NCBI GenBank assembly: GCA_947167135.1
Contig: CAMVGV010000012.1
Coordinates: 1-64,000, forward strand
DNA: 64,000 nt
Origin: an uncultured Lachnospiraceae bacterium
GTDB lineage: Bacteria; Bacillota; Clostridia; Lachnospirales; Lachnospiraceae
Reading direction: 5' to 3'
The position numbers were made by a program, and so were the translations under genes. Below are positions 7,487 to 16,126 of this stretch, one piece after another. Position 1 is the stretch's first letter, and each line of letters opens with the position of its first letter. The notes beneath the pieces are model-generated. The model did not search any database, was not told the DNA's origin, and saw nothing but the letters and a program-made list of their open reading frames with translations.

Positions 7487-9604
7487 ATGGAAGTGGATCC
7501 GAAGCTCAAATCGGCTGTTGAAAAACTAAAGAGCGGGAATGACGAAGCCTTTAACGAGGTATATCAGAAGACATACAATTATGTATATTTCCGTGCCCGT
7601 CAGATCATGAAGAATGAAGATGATGCATTGGATCTTATGCAGACAGTGTATATGGAGGCTTATAAGTCGATCTCCGGTCTCGACAAGACGGAGAGCATTT
7701 ATTCCTGGCTCAGTTCGATTACCTTCAGGCAGGGGATGAAATTATTCCGACAGAAAAAAGAAATATTGCTGGACGAGGATTTCGAGAATATTTTTGATTC
7801 GGTAGAAACCACGGACGCGGATTCCAGGCCTGATCTCTCTCTTGAGAGGAGGGAGCAGCAGCGTATCCTTGCTGAGCTAATCGACTCTCTTCCTGAAGTA
7901 CAGCGTGCCACGATGGTGGCTTTTTATTATGACAATATAAAGATAGATGAGATTGCCGAGGTTATGGATTGCTCTGTCGGAACGGTAAAGAGCAGACTGA
8001 GCTATGCGAGACAGACACTGAAAAAGAAGCTCGAGGCAATTGAAAAGAAAAGCGGAAAGAACGGTGCGGGGAAGATGGCTCTCACGGGAGCCCTGATCTT
8101 CGGTGCCGTACAGATATTATCGGAGGAAACCGTGCTTGCGGCACCTTTGGCTGCTGGAGTATTCGGGAACATCTGTTCGGGACTCGGTATTGCGGCTACC
8201 GGAGCTGCAGTGGCAGGTTCAGCGCTTGCAGGAGGTGCGGGAATATCCGCTGCTACAGGTACTGCAGCCGGGACAGCGGCAACGGCCGGAACAGCGGCAG
8301 CAACCGGGACAGCGGCAGCCGGAACAGCGGCAACGGCCGGAACAGCGGCAGCAACCGAGACAGCAGCGGCAGCCGGGACAGCGGCAACGGCCGGAACAGC
8401 GGCAGCAACCGGGACAGCGGCGGCAGGAACGGCAGCAGCGGCAACGGCCGGGACAGCGGCGGCAGGAACAGTAGCAGCGGCAACGGCCGGAACAACAGCA
8501 GCGGCAGCCGGAACGGCGGCAGCAGCAGGAACAACGGCAGCTGCAGGGACAGCCAAGGGAATAGCGGTTGCTGTAGCTGTGGCAGTGGCAGGAACCGGAG
8601 GCACTGTCGGAACGACTATATACAGAAATACTGTTTCATCCATAGATAAGGTGTCTGCAAATGAGGACGGATCATCCATAGACAGTACGGACATTCTGTC
8701 TGAAAACGCGTATTTTGGAGATGACCGGACCGGTGTTTCAACGGAGATCGATCCCGCATTGGATATTCCCGTTGATGATTATGATGAATCCGCTGAGGCT
8801 TCCGGAAACGGAGAGCTTGAATCGGATGTACCCGATGAAACTGAGGCTGCTGAAGAGACGGCATCTTCTTTGGAAGCACCTGCCGAGACTGTAGATGAGC
8901 AGGTTATAGAAGCTGAGGATACGGCTGCCGAAGCAGAGGCGGATCCTGATGAAGCCGATGAATACGGAATGACCGGCAGATTGAAGAAGCACATAGCTTC
9001 TGCTGTTGCATCACTTTATATGACCGGCTCCGGGGATCTGTATAACGGTGAAATAAACAATGATACTCTGGAGGCCGCATATATAGTTGAAAACAGTATT
9101 TTCAAGACAAGGAATGAGATTGAGGCTGTTTCGGGGAATTCCGTCTTTATTAATAACCCTGATGTGACATCATCCGTGAAGGAGGGTGAATTAATAACCA
9201 TAGAGGGAAGCTTTGATGTCGGAAGATCCGATGAAAGCGGCACTGTCAGCTATGAGAACTATGTCTTTGTCCTTCATGGAGTCAGGAAAGACGAGAAGGG
9301 GCTGTTCGGTCACTTTGATTCCAGGGATCTTTTCATCGGCAGAAAGGAAGCCGGAGACAGAACAGAGCAAAAGACGGAGCAGCCGGAAAAAAAGGAAACA
9401 GCAGTATCCGATAATACCGTGAATAACGTTAGCGGGGTGATTCCGACGGTAAGCTCTGATTTCGCAGTGGAGACCACGGAGCCGGTGGCGGAGGAGGTAC
9501 TTGAGATCGGAAGTACCATTAGTCCGGAGACGGAAAAGCAGGCTGCTCAGAGTTCTGTTTCCGAAGCCACCATCATTGATTTCTTTGCGGTCGGGGAAAA
9601 TTAA
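7487..9604 (+). CDS. Sigma-70 family factor fused to repeat, membrane and extracytoplasmic regions
   Basis: Residues 1-190 are an ECF-like sigma factor: region 2 (DDALDLMQTVYMEAYKSI) and region 4 (PEVQRATMVAFYYDNIKIDE followed by SVGTVKSRLSYARQTLKKKL). A hydrophobic stretch follows (about 197-250), then about 100 residues made almost only of Ala, Gly and Thr. Next come a Val/Ala-rich probable membrane helix (about 357-382), an acidic Ser/Glu/Asp-rich stretch and a folded-looking C-terminal part (about 500-620) I do not recognise, then a Gln/Glu/Thr-rich tail. At 705 residues it is more than three times the usual ECF length. The simplest reading is a membrane-tethered sigma factor whose outer domain senses the envelope. 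GGAG lies 7 bases before ATG 7487. It converges with the aminotransferase gene 3 bases away. Confidence 0.82.
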   Translation: MEVDPKLKSAVEKLKSGNDEAFNEVYQKTYNYVYFRARQIMKNEDDALDLMQTVYMEAYKSISGLDKTESIYSWLSSITFRQGMKLFRQKKEILLDEDFENIFDSVETTDADSRPDLSLERREQQRILAELIDSLPEVQRATMVAFYYDNIKIDEIAEVMDCSVGTVKSRLSYARQTLKKKLEAIEKKSGKNGAGKMALTGALIFGAVQILSEETVLAAPLAAGVFGNICSGLGIAATGAAVAGSALAGGAGISAATGTAAGTAATAGTAAATGTAAAGTAATAGTAAATETAAAAGTAATAGTAAATGTAAAGTAAAATAGTAAAGTVAAATAGTTAAAAGTAAAAGTTAAAGTAKGIAVAVAVAVAGTGGTVGTTIYRNTVSSIDKVSANEDGSSIDSTDILSENAYFGDDRTGVSTEIDPALDIPVDDYDESAEASGNGELESDVPDETEAAEETASSLEAPAETVDEQVIEAEDTAAEAEADPDEADEYGMTGRLKKHIASAVASLYMTGSGDLYNGEINNDTLEAAYIVENSIFKTRNEIEAVSGNSVFINNPDVTSSVKEGELITIEGSFDVGRSDESGTVSYENYVFVLHGVRKDEKGLFGHFDSRDLFIGRKEAGDRTEQKTEQPEKKETAVSDNTVNNVSGVIPTVSSDFAVETTEPVAEEVLEIGSTISPETEKQAAQSSVSEATIIDFFAVGEN
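8249..8550 (+). repeat. GC-rich in-frame minisatellite inside the sigma gene
   Basis: Imperfect repeats built from acagcggcaacggccgga and acagcggcagcaaccggg run for about 300 bases and encode only Ala, Gly and Thr (with one Glu and a Val). All units are multiples of three bases, so gain or loss of copies would keep the reading frame. Long open frames on both other strands here are by-products of the composition. Confidence 0.85.
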
Positions 9605-9607
9605 GGT

Positions 9608-10705
9608 CTATAAATGCTCCTCCATCACATCAAGGAGCCGTCTGTTATCCTCATGTGACATAAAGCATATACGGACATACCTGTTATCCAGGAAGGGGAA
9701 GGTACAGCAGTTTCTTATCATCATCCTTCTTTTTATGCAGGCCTCGAACATGAGGTCTGCATTACTGTATTCAGGGTCAATGCGGAAGAGAACAAAGTTC
9801 GCCGAGGGCGCATATACCTTTGAGACTCCGTTAAAGGAAGAGAGCCGTTCTGTTACATACTTCCTTTCCTTCTTAATAAGGGAAGAGGTCTCTTCGATAT
9901 ATTCCCTGTCCTTAAACATGATCCTTCCCGCAGTCTCTGCAAGGGTGTTTATGCTCCAGGGGTTCATACGTTTATTTATCTCGCGTATGAGATCCCTGTT
10001 TCCGGTTACGGCGTAGCCGAGGCGCAGCCCGGGGGATGCGAAGAACTTCGAAACACCCCGGATGATGAAGAGATTATTATAGTAATCCGTAAGAGGGATG
10101 CCTTCTGTCTTTTCCCTGTTCTCCACAAATTCTATGTAGGTTTCATCCACCATTACAAAGATATCCCGTTCCTTGCATATATCCATGATTCTACGCAGTG
10201 TGCTGCGGTTTATAACGGTGGAGGTGGGATTATTCGGATTGCAGATTATCAGCATATCCATATCGTCCCGAAGCTGCTCGTCAAGTCTGTCGATATCCGC
10301 TGTAAAGTCCTCCTTTTCCTTGAGCTGGAAATAATAGGATTTCCCCTTCATAAGAGAAAGCTCCCGTTCATACTCGGAATAGGTGGGACCGATTATAAGC
10401 GCCTTTTTCGGCTTTTTAATGTCTATTATCATGGAGATAAGCTCTGTGGAACCATTTCCGGGGATGATCTTTTCCGGAGAGGTTCTGCAGTATTCCGCTA
10501 TTGTTTCCCTTAGCTCCTTATAGTCCCTGTCGGGATATGATGAGATACAGTCTATCCTTTCCGCCAGGGTTTTCCTTAGTAACGGGGAAATTCCCAGGGG
10601 ATTCACATTTGCGGAAAAGGAGATGATCTCCTCCTTCTTTATCCCGTATATCCTCTCTATCATTTCAAGATCGCTTCCGTGAAAATGGTCCTTATGTTCA
10701 AGCAT
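9608..10705 (-). CDS. PLP-dependent aminotransferase, HisC/CobD-like
   Basis: This 365-residue fold-type I enzyme is related to histidinol-phosphate aminotransferase and L-threonine-O-3-phosphate decarboxylase. Visible are SFSANVNPLG near the N-terminus (typical of the CobD branch), GNGSTELI (cofactor phosphate), ICNPNNPTS, VDETYIEF, and the Schiff-base lysine in RGVSKFFASPGLRLGY. No other histidine or cobalamin gene is nearby, so the substrate stays open. The open frame extends to 10915, but the first 70 residues of that extension come from a repeat element. The true start is ATG at 10705, with CAGGAGA 8 bases upstream. Confidence 0.85.
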   Translation of the reverse strand: MLEHKDHFHGSDLEMIERIYGIKKEEIISFSANVNPLGISPLLRKTLAERIDCISSYPDRDYKELRETIAEYCRTSPEKIIPGNGSTELISMIIDIKKPKKALIIGPTYSEYERELSLMKGKSYYFQLKEKEDFTADIDRLDEQLRDDMDMLIICNPNNPTSTVINRSTLRRIMDICKERDIFVMVDETYIEFVENREKTEGIPLTDYYNNLFIIRGVSKFFASPGLRLGYAVTGNRDLIREINKRMNPWSINTLAETAGRIMFKDREYIEETSSLIKKERKYVTERLSSFNGVSKVYAPSANFVLFRIDPEYSNADLMFEACIKRRMMIRNCCTFPFLDNRYVRICFMSHEDNRRLLDVMEEHL

Positions 10706-10762
10706 TTTATTTCTCCTGAAAAACAGCTGTATTATGATATCCTGTTTTGACCCCAACATATT

Positions 10763-10961
10763 ATCATATGATGATGTCAGGGTCACAACCCGATATCCGG
10801 AGCGTTCCGCACTTCGTGCTCCCACGCTCCTCCCACATCTCGCACTCTCGTGGGGCTTACGCTCCACTTCGTGCTCGATGTGGGGCGGGTCATAAAGCCG
10901 CTCACCCACTTTCATGCAAGCATGAAGTGGGTTCGGGCTTTTGACCCTGATATCATATGAT
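10763..10961. mobile_element. MITE-like element with terminal inverted repeats
   Basis: The left end atcatatgatgatgtcaggg and the right end (complement atcatatgatatcagggtca) form inverted repeats of about 20 bp with a 3-base insertion. Inside are smaller palindromes such as cactttcatgcaagcatgaa and copies of cacttcgtgctc. At 199 bp with no coding potential of its own, it has the shape of a non-autonomous element or large REP-type hairpin. No convincing target duplication is visible. Confidence 0.55.
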
Positions 10962-11040
10962 TAAAGCGCAAACAGTAATTTTCACCACACGGGAAAATTT
11001 GACGCGCGAAGCACGGAACAATCCGTATTTAATCAAAATA

Positions 11041-11070
11041 TGACTTTTGGCGTCCGAATCATGATATAAT
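11041..11070 (+). promoter_or_regulatory. Promoter-like motif shared with 54146-54172
   Basis: The stretch tgacttttggcgtccgaatc leads into a perfect TATAAT (11065-11070). Nearly the same sequence occurs at 54146 ending in TATACT. No good -35 box exists at 17 bases, so the conserved upstream part may be an activator site or an alternative-sigma element. It would read toward the 11.3 kb operon. A second TATAAT lies at 11110-11115. Confidence 0.45.
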
Positions 11071-11116
11071 ACTGTATATATTGCGATTTTTCAATTGTTG
11101 TCTGTCGTGTATAATG

Positions 11117-11294
11117 CCTGATGTTCAGGGTGAATATGCAAGGCAGATCGATAGCGAACGACTGCAGTTTTGTGCCGAAACGTGGCGGCGCGATGCGAAA
11201 GCGCTTTTTTTGAGCAGGAGCGCCGTCCAAATGTTTCGGTACAAAACAAGGGTAGTGAGCGTGATCTGACTGCATATTCATACTGAACATCAGG
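11117..11294. repeat. Long imperfect inverted repeat (178 bp) before the operon
   Basis: Outer arms of 24 bases (starting cctgatgttcagggtgaata; the far arm is 11271-11294) pair with two mismatches. Inner segments also pair, for example gttttgtgccgaaac with the complement of gtttcggtacaaaac. The whole block can fold into one long hairpin ending 22 bases before the TTG start of the next gene. It may be a MITE or the structured 5' leader of the operon. Confidence 0.65.
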
Positions 11295-11316
11295 GATTTA
11301 GAAATCAGGGGGAGCT

Positions 11317-14300
11317 TTGGAGAGTCATATTGACCGGATCTTAAACGGGGAGTTTTCTTACGGACATTCGAGTCTGGAATTTCCCGAGCAGAAGCTTGAG
11401 CTTACGGTATTTCCCAATGAGGATACCGAGGGCGTTTTTCATGTGCTTTCCGAAGACAAAAAAGAGATAAAGGGAATGGTTGCGACAAGCGACCCCCGGA
11501 TGGTATGCGACAATGTGACCTTTGACAGGGGAGAGGCGGAGCTCCACTATGTCTTTCATTCAAAGGGGCTGATGACCGGAACCGTGATAAAGGGGGATAT
11601 TTCTCTTATCACCGAGGAAGGGGAATACCGTCTGCCTTTTTCGGTAAGCATTGTTATGAAATATCCGGAAAGCTCTCTCGGTATAATTAAGAATCTGTTC
11701 CACTTTACCAATCTGGCGAGAAACCGCTTCAATGAAGCTGTAAATATCTTTTATTCCCCCGAAATGATAAATATCTTCCAGACTCCGGACAGACGATTCA
11801 AAAATCTCTACAGGGCGTTTTCCGTATATCCGGGACTAAAGATAAACGTGGAGGAATTCTTGGTAGCGATCCACAAAAAATCCCCGGTGATCTACACTAC
11901 GGAGCAGGATGAGGTTCAGCTTGTCAATGAGCCGGATCTGAAGGTGCTTCAGGAGATAAGGATCAGAAAGAGCGGCTGGGGCTATCTAAGGCTCAGCGCC
12001 TTCACAGAGGGCGGTTTTATCCGGCTGGAAAAGGATACGATACTTGAGGCGGATTTCAACGGGGATATTGCGGCTCTTCCCTTCAGGATAGACGGTAATT
12101 CCCTTCACACGGGAAAGAATATGGGCAGGATTGTTTTGAAGTCCTACAATTCGGAAATAAGAATTCCCGTCACAGTGGACGCTTCCTTCAGATGGCAGAC
12201 GGATGAAAACGCGAAGAATTTCAGAAGGCATAAGGGCATCCTTGAAATAATGCGTCTTTACGTTGATTTCCGGCTGAAAAGGACCGCGCTGTCCGAGGCC
12301 TGCGAACAGGCGCGGGAGATCTGTGCAGTTATGACGGACGAAAACAGCAGGGATATCTTTCCGAGACTTATAATGACCCATATTTATCTTATGGAGGGTC
12401 GGGATAATGATGCATCCCTTATGCTATCCTTAATAAACAACGAATTCATGCTGGGACAGATGGAGGCAGAGGCAGAGGGCTACCGGAAATATCTGGAGGC
12501 TCTGCAGAAAAAGGACAGGACATTTACGAGGGAGATGTCAAGGGAGGTTCGTTCCTTAAGTGACGAAGACCCTGCATCTGCAATACTTCTCTGGCTTCGT
12601 ATCTATCTTGATGAGGAGCTGGGGGATCATGCCGGGATAAGGCTGGAGCTCTTAATTAACCAGTTCGAAAGAGGGGTCAGGAGCCCGCTCCTTTATATAG
12701 AGATCTTAAGAGCCATGACCGAGAGCCACGCAGGGATCAGATCCGGCGGAATGGCTGAGATATATGCCATATACTGGGGAATAAAAAACAATATTTATTA
12801 CGAGGAGTTTATATCCTCCATTATTTCCGTGAGCTACAGCCAGAAGGGCTATTCAGCCGTTTATCTCAATGTTCTGAAGGCATATTACAATAAATACGGC
12901 TCCATAGAGCTATTGGAAGCGATCTGCACCATCCTTATCCGTGAAAGGGGAAACAGAAAGAGAAATAAAGACGATTTCCGCTGGTTTGAGGCGGGCGTAA
13001 AATACGGCTTAAAGATCACAAGGCTTTATGAATCCTATCTTAATACGGTTCCGGATACCTTAGAGGAGCTGATGCCTGAGCCGATACTTATGTACTTCAG
13101 CATTGGCGCGGGAGTCGGAGATGACAGAATGGCCTTTTTCTATGCGTCACTTATAAGGCATAAGAATGAGGCCGCAGACATACTGAAAAGCAATGAGCAG
13201 AGAATTGCAGCCTTTGCGGTGAAGGAGGCCGAGAATAAAAAGATAAACGAGAACCTGGCCTGTATCTATGAGTATGTGTCCAATCTCAATATGCCGGAGC
13301 TTTCGAAGAGATTTCTCCTGGCTGTGAGCCCCCTTATTTTTACCCATGAGATAAGTGTAAAGGATCCTCTGGTAAGGGCAGTGGCCACGGTAGAGAACGG
13401 TTTCGTGAGAGAAAGGAATGCCACGGTCACCGGAGGAAGGGCGTATCTCAATCTGTACGGCGGGGATTATGATCTTGTAACCGAATACAATGATATGCGC
13501 CGCTCGGTTGCCAGAAAAGGTGTATCGGACCGTATCCTTCTAAACCCCGTCAAGTTTACGAAGGCCATAAGGCTTACCCTAGAAAGAGAGGTGGGGCAGG
13601 CATACTATGTATGCGGCTCCGGCCGTCACAATATTCAGGTTAACCAGGTAAATGAGAGCAGCATACTCACGCTTTCTGCCTCGGAAGAGATTGAGAGGAG
13701 CCTTAAGGATGAGTGCTACTTTGCCCTGATAAGGCATTATACCGATCAGGACAGATTCGAGGAGCTTGACCGTATCCTTGAGGAGCTGGATATCTCAAAG
13801 GTTTCTCCGGAGGTCAGAGCCGAGATCGCGAGACTCTATGTGGCGAGAGGAATGCACAGGAAGGTTTACGAGCTTATTAAGGAGTACGGGCCGGAGGGAG
13901 TGGATCCGGTGATACTCGTGCGTCTCATAAGCCGCATGATCGGAGAGGGGATAAATACCGAGGATCCCACGCTTTTAAGCCTTGCAAGGGAAGCCCTGAA
14001 GCTCGGAAAATATGACGAAAACATCCTTAAATATCTCTGCGCCGAATTCCAGGGAAACATCAAGGATCTCCGCGATATCTGGAAGGCCGCCAGATCCTTT
14101 AATATAGATACGGTCCGCATAGAAGAGAGGATACTGTCCCAGATGCTCTTTGCCGGGTCCTTTACGGCAGACAGGGATGAGATACTCTTAAGCTGTATAG
14201 AGAACGGCGGCAGGGACAAGGTAATAAATGCGGGTCTTGACTATATATCACATGAATACTTCGTTTACGAAAATATTGTGGATGAGAGGATCTTTAAGGC

Positions 14301-14886
14301 ACTGCTGAAAAGATATAAGGAAGGCGAGGAGCCTGACGATATCTCTGCTCTGGCACTCTTAAAATACTTCTCACGTGATGAGGATGAGGAGCTTAAAAAA
14401 AACCTTTCACCTCTTGTTGACAGGCTCGTAGAGGACGGGAGGATCTTTGAATTCTTTAAGGAATACAGGGAATTTGTGCCGGCTATGGGACTCTACCACG
14501 ACAGAACCTTTGTGGAATACAGGACGGAGCCCGATAAGAAGGTTGTGATCCACTATTGTATTTCCGACGAAGGAAGCCCGAATGCTGAATTTATAAGCGA
14601 GAATATGGAGGAAAACTATTCCGGAATATACAGCAGTGATTTTGTACTGTTTTACGGGGAAAAACTGCAGTATTACATCACCGAGGAAAACAATGACGAC
14701 AGCGTCCCCACACAGAGTGAGACTTTGGAGAGGGATCTTATGCGAAGCGGAAGAACAGATTCCCGCTATGATATGATAAACGATATGCTTCTTTCGGAAT
14801 CGGTGAATGACGACCCGAGTCTGGAGGATCTGATGGGGCAGTATATGAAGCTCTCGGAAATTGTGGAGGAGTTCTTTGAAAAATAA
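11317..14886 (+). CDS. Large solenoid protein, DUF5717-like
   Basis: This 1189-residue protein has no signal peptide or membrane helix. The first 130 or so residues look like a beta-sandwich (FSYGHSSLEFPEQKLELTVF, later GEYRLPFSVSIV and IKNLFHFTNLARNRF). The rest is mostly amphipathic helices with TPR-like pairs, suggesting an alpha-solenoid scaffold, with another beta-rich patch near residues 680-770. From memory it matches Lachnospiraceae proteins annotated DUF5717, found beside DUF5716; I could not search. It starts at a TTG with AGGGGGAG just upstream. It is the first gene of a four-gene operon, and the next gene overlaps its end. The function is unknown; a scaffold for the Hsp70-like neighbour is an inference. 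Confidence 0.75.
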   Translation: MESHIDRILNGEFSYGHSSLEFPEQKLELTVFPNEDTEGVFHVLSEDKKEIKGMVATSDPRMVCDNVTFDRGEAELHYVFHSKGLMTGTVIKGDISLITEEGEYRLPFSVSIVMKYPESSLGIIKNLFHFTNLARNRFNEAVNIFYSPEMINIFQTPDRRFKNLYRAFSVYPGLKINVEEFLVAIHKKSPVIYTTEQDEVQLVNEPDLKVLQEIRIRKSGWGYLRLSAFTEGGFIRLEKDTILEADFNGDIAALPFRIDGNSLHTGKNMGRIVLKSYNSEIRIPVTVDASFRWQTDENAKNFRRHKGILEIMRLYVDFRLKRTALSEACEQAREICAVMTDENSRDIFPRLIMTHIYLMEGRDNDASLMLSLINNEFMLGQMEAEAEGYRKYLEALQKKDRTFTREMSREVRSLSDEDPASAILLWLRIYLDEELGDHAGIRLELLINQFERGVRSPLLYIEILRAMTESHAGIRSGGMAEIYAIYWGIKNNIYYEEFISSIISVSYSQKGYSAVYLNVLKAYYNKYGSIELLEAICTILIRERGNRKRNKDDFRWFEAGVKYGLKITRLYESYLNTVPDTLEELMPEPILMYFSIGAGVGDDRMAFFYASLIRHKNEAADILKSNEQRIAAFAVKEAENKKINENLACIYEYVSNLNMPELSKRFLLAVSPLIFTHEISVKDPLVRAVATVENGFVRERNATVTGGRAYLNLYGGDYDLVTEYNDMRRSVARKGVSDRILLNPVKFTKAIRLTLEREVGQAYYVCGSGRHNIQVNQVNESSILTLSASEEIERSLKDECYFALIRHYTDQDRFEELDRILEELDISKVSPEVRAEIARLYVARGMHRKVYELIKEYGPEGVDPVILVRLISRMIGEGINTEDPTLLSLAREALKLGKYDENILKYLCAEFQGNIKDLRDIWKAARSFNIDTVRIEERILSQMLFAGSFTADRDEILLSCIENGGRDKVINAGLDYISHEYFVYENIVDERIFKALLKRYKEGEEPDDISALALLKYFSRDEDEELKKNLSPLVDRLVEDGRIFEFFKEYREFVPAMGLYHDRTFVEYRTEPDKKVVIHYCISDEGSPNAEFISENMEENYSGIYSSDFVLFYGEKLQYYITEENNDDSVPTQSETLERDLMRSGRTDSRYDMINDMLLSESVNDDPSLEDLMGQYMKLSEIVEEFFEK

Positions 14887-16126
14887 TCAGCTGGTCATAG
14901 GTATCGACCTGTCCGAAAAGTACACATTGATCTCCACCTGCCATAACCCGGAGGAAGGGGTTGTGACATATTCCACAGACAAGGAAAAGGGAACCTTCAG
15001 GATCCCGGTTGCGGCATTTAAGCTTCCGGGAAGCGAAAAATATGTATTCGGTGCCGAGGCGGTTTCTACCGCCACCGCCTTTAAGATGAAATATGAGACC
15101 GCTCTCCTAAGGAAGGCCATTGAGTCCTCGGAAAAAAACGGTGTCAGCCGGGACGATCCTTATGTGGTGCTCCTTGGGAAATTCCTGTCCTATCTGTTAA
15201 GGCTTCCGGAGGAGACTGCCACCTCCAGAGTGAACGCTCTTTGTATCACCGAAAGGAAGGTCCATCCTCTTTCGGGGAAGGTCATTATGGAGGCCGTGAA
15301 GTCATCAGGGATAGGGATACCTTCGATCCGTGTGATAAGCTATGCGGAGAGCTTCTTTTTCTATGCCCTGAGCCAGCCCATAGGTCTATGGCGTGACGGC
15401 GTGCTCTTATATGATTACAGCGATTCATCCTTTGAGTCAAACTGCCTTACCATTGACCGTTCCACCTCCCCGGCGGTTGTGAGGTGCAGGAAAGGCCGGA
15501 GGGAGGAAATGGTTCCCTTCTTCGGCGCAGACAGGAAAAGACTGGATGAAATGTTTTCAGCCATTGCAATGGAGGACCTGAAAAGCGGGGTGAGCGGAAC
15601 CTACCTTACAGGAGAGGCCTTTAATGAAAGGTGGGAGCAGAAGACCCTGAGGGTGATACTGGCGCGCTCACGGGTATTTAAGGGCCAGAACCTTTACTCA
15701 AAGGGTGCCTGCTATGCGGCAGCGGATATTATGGATCTGGTCCGTATCAGCAGGAGGTATGTATACTTCGGAGACGATTCCATTTCCTCAAATGTCAGTA
15801 TCAGGGCGGTTTCCGAAGGAAAGGAAATACTTATTCCGGTGGCGGATGCGGGGGACAAGTGGTATGAGGCCGGGAGAACCTTAGAGGTCCTGGTGGGACA
15901 GGACAGGGAGCTTATCGTGGTTCTTACAGACATCCTTGACAAGGAGGAGAGGAACAAGGTTATCAGGCTGGACTTTCTTCCTTCACGTCCCGACAGAGCC
16001 GGAAGGATAAAGCTTGAATTCCGCTTTTTATCCGCTAAGAAGCTTATATTGACCATCACCGATCTCGGCTTCGGGGAGATCTTCAGATCCACTGACAGGT
16101 CGGTAAAAGAGGAGATACTGATTTGA
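14876..16126 (+). CDS. Degenerate Hsp70/actin-fold protein, DUF5716-like
   Basis: This 416-residue protein opens with QLVIGIDLSEKYTLIS, the position of the Hsp70/actin phosphate-1 loop, but it lacks the usual GTT/GTS residues. The phosphate-2 position reads LLYDYSDSSFES (near residue 176) instead of DxGGGT, and an adenosine-loop-like FKGQNLYSKGACYAA follows. The C-terminal 120 residues are beta-rich, like an Hsp70 substrate-binding sandwich. ATP hydrolysis is therefore doubtful. It matches, from memory, proteins annotated DUF5716. TTG 14876 is preferred over TTG 14861 because GGAGGAG sits 6 bases before it; it overlaps the upstream gene by 11 bases. A four-base TTGA overlap joins it to the next gene. 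Confidence 0.75.
   Translation: MKNNQLVIGIDLSEKYTLISTCHNPEEGVVTYSTDKEKGTFRIPVAAFKLPGSEKYVFGAEAVSTATAFKMKYETALLRKAIESSEKNGVSRDDPYVVLLGKFLSYLLRLPEETATSRVNALCITERKVHPLSGKVIMEAVKSSGIGIPSIRVISYAESFFFYALSQPIGLWRDGVLLYDYSDSSFESNCLTIDRSTSPAVVRCRKGRREEMVPFFGADRKRLDEMFSAIAMEDLKSGVSGTYLTGEAFNERWEQKTLRVILARSRVFKGQNLYSKGACYAAADIMDLVRISRRYVYFGDDSISSNVSIRAVSEGKEILIPVADAGDKWYEAGRTLEVLVGQDRELIVVLTDILDKEERNKVIRLDFLPSRPDRAGRIKLEFRFLSAKKLILTITDLGFGEIFRSTDRSVKEEILI

Noticed and set aside
8002..8694. Long minus-strand open frame rich in Ala, Val and Pro opposite the sigma-fusion gene
   Set aside because: It is a composition artefact of the GC-rich repeat. The plus-strand gene has real domains on both sides of it.
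10706..10915. N-terminal extension of the aminotransferase
   Set aside because: The extra 70 residues are encoded by the MITE-like element, while ATG 10705 has a good ribosome site and the family N-terminus.
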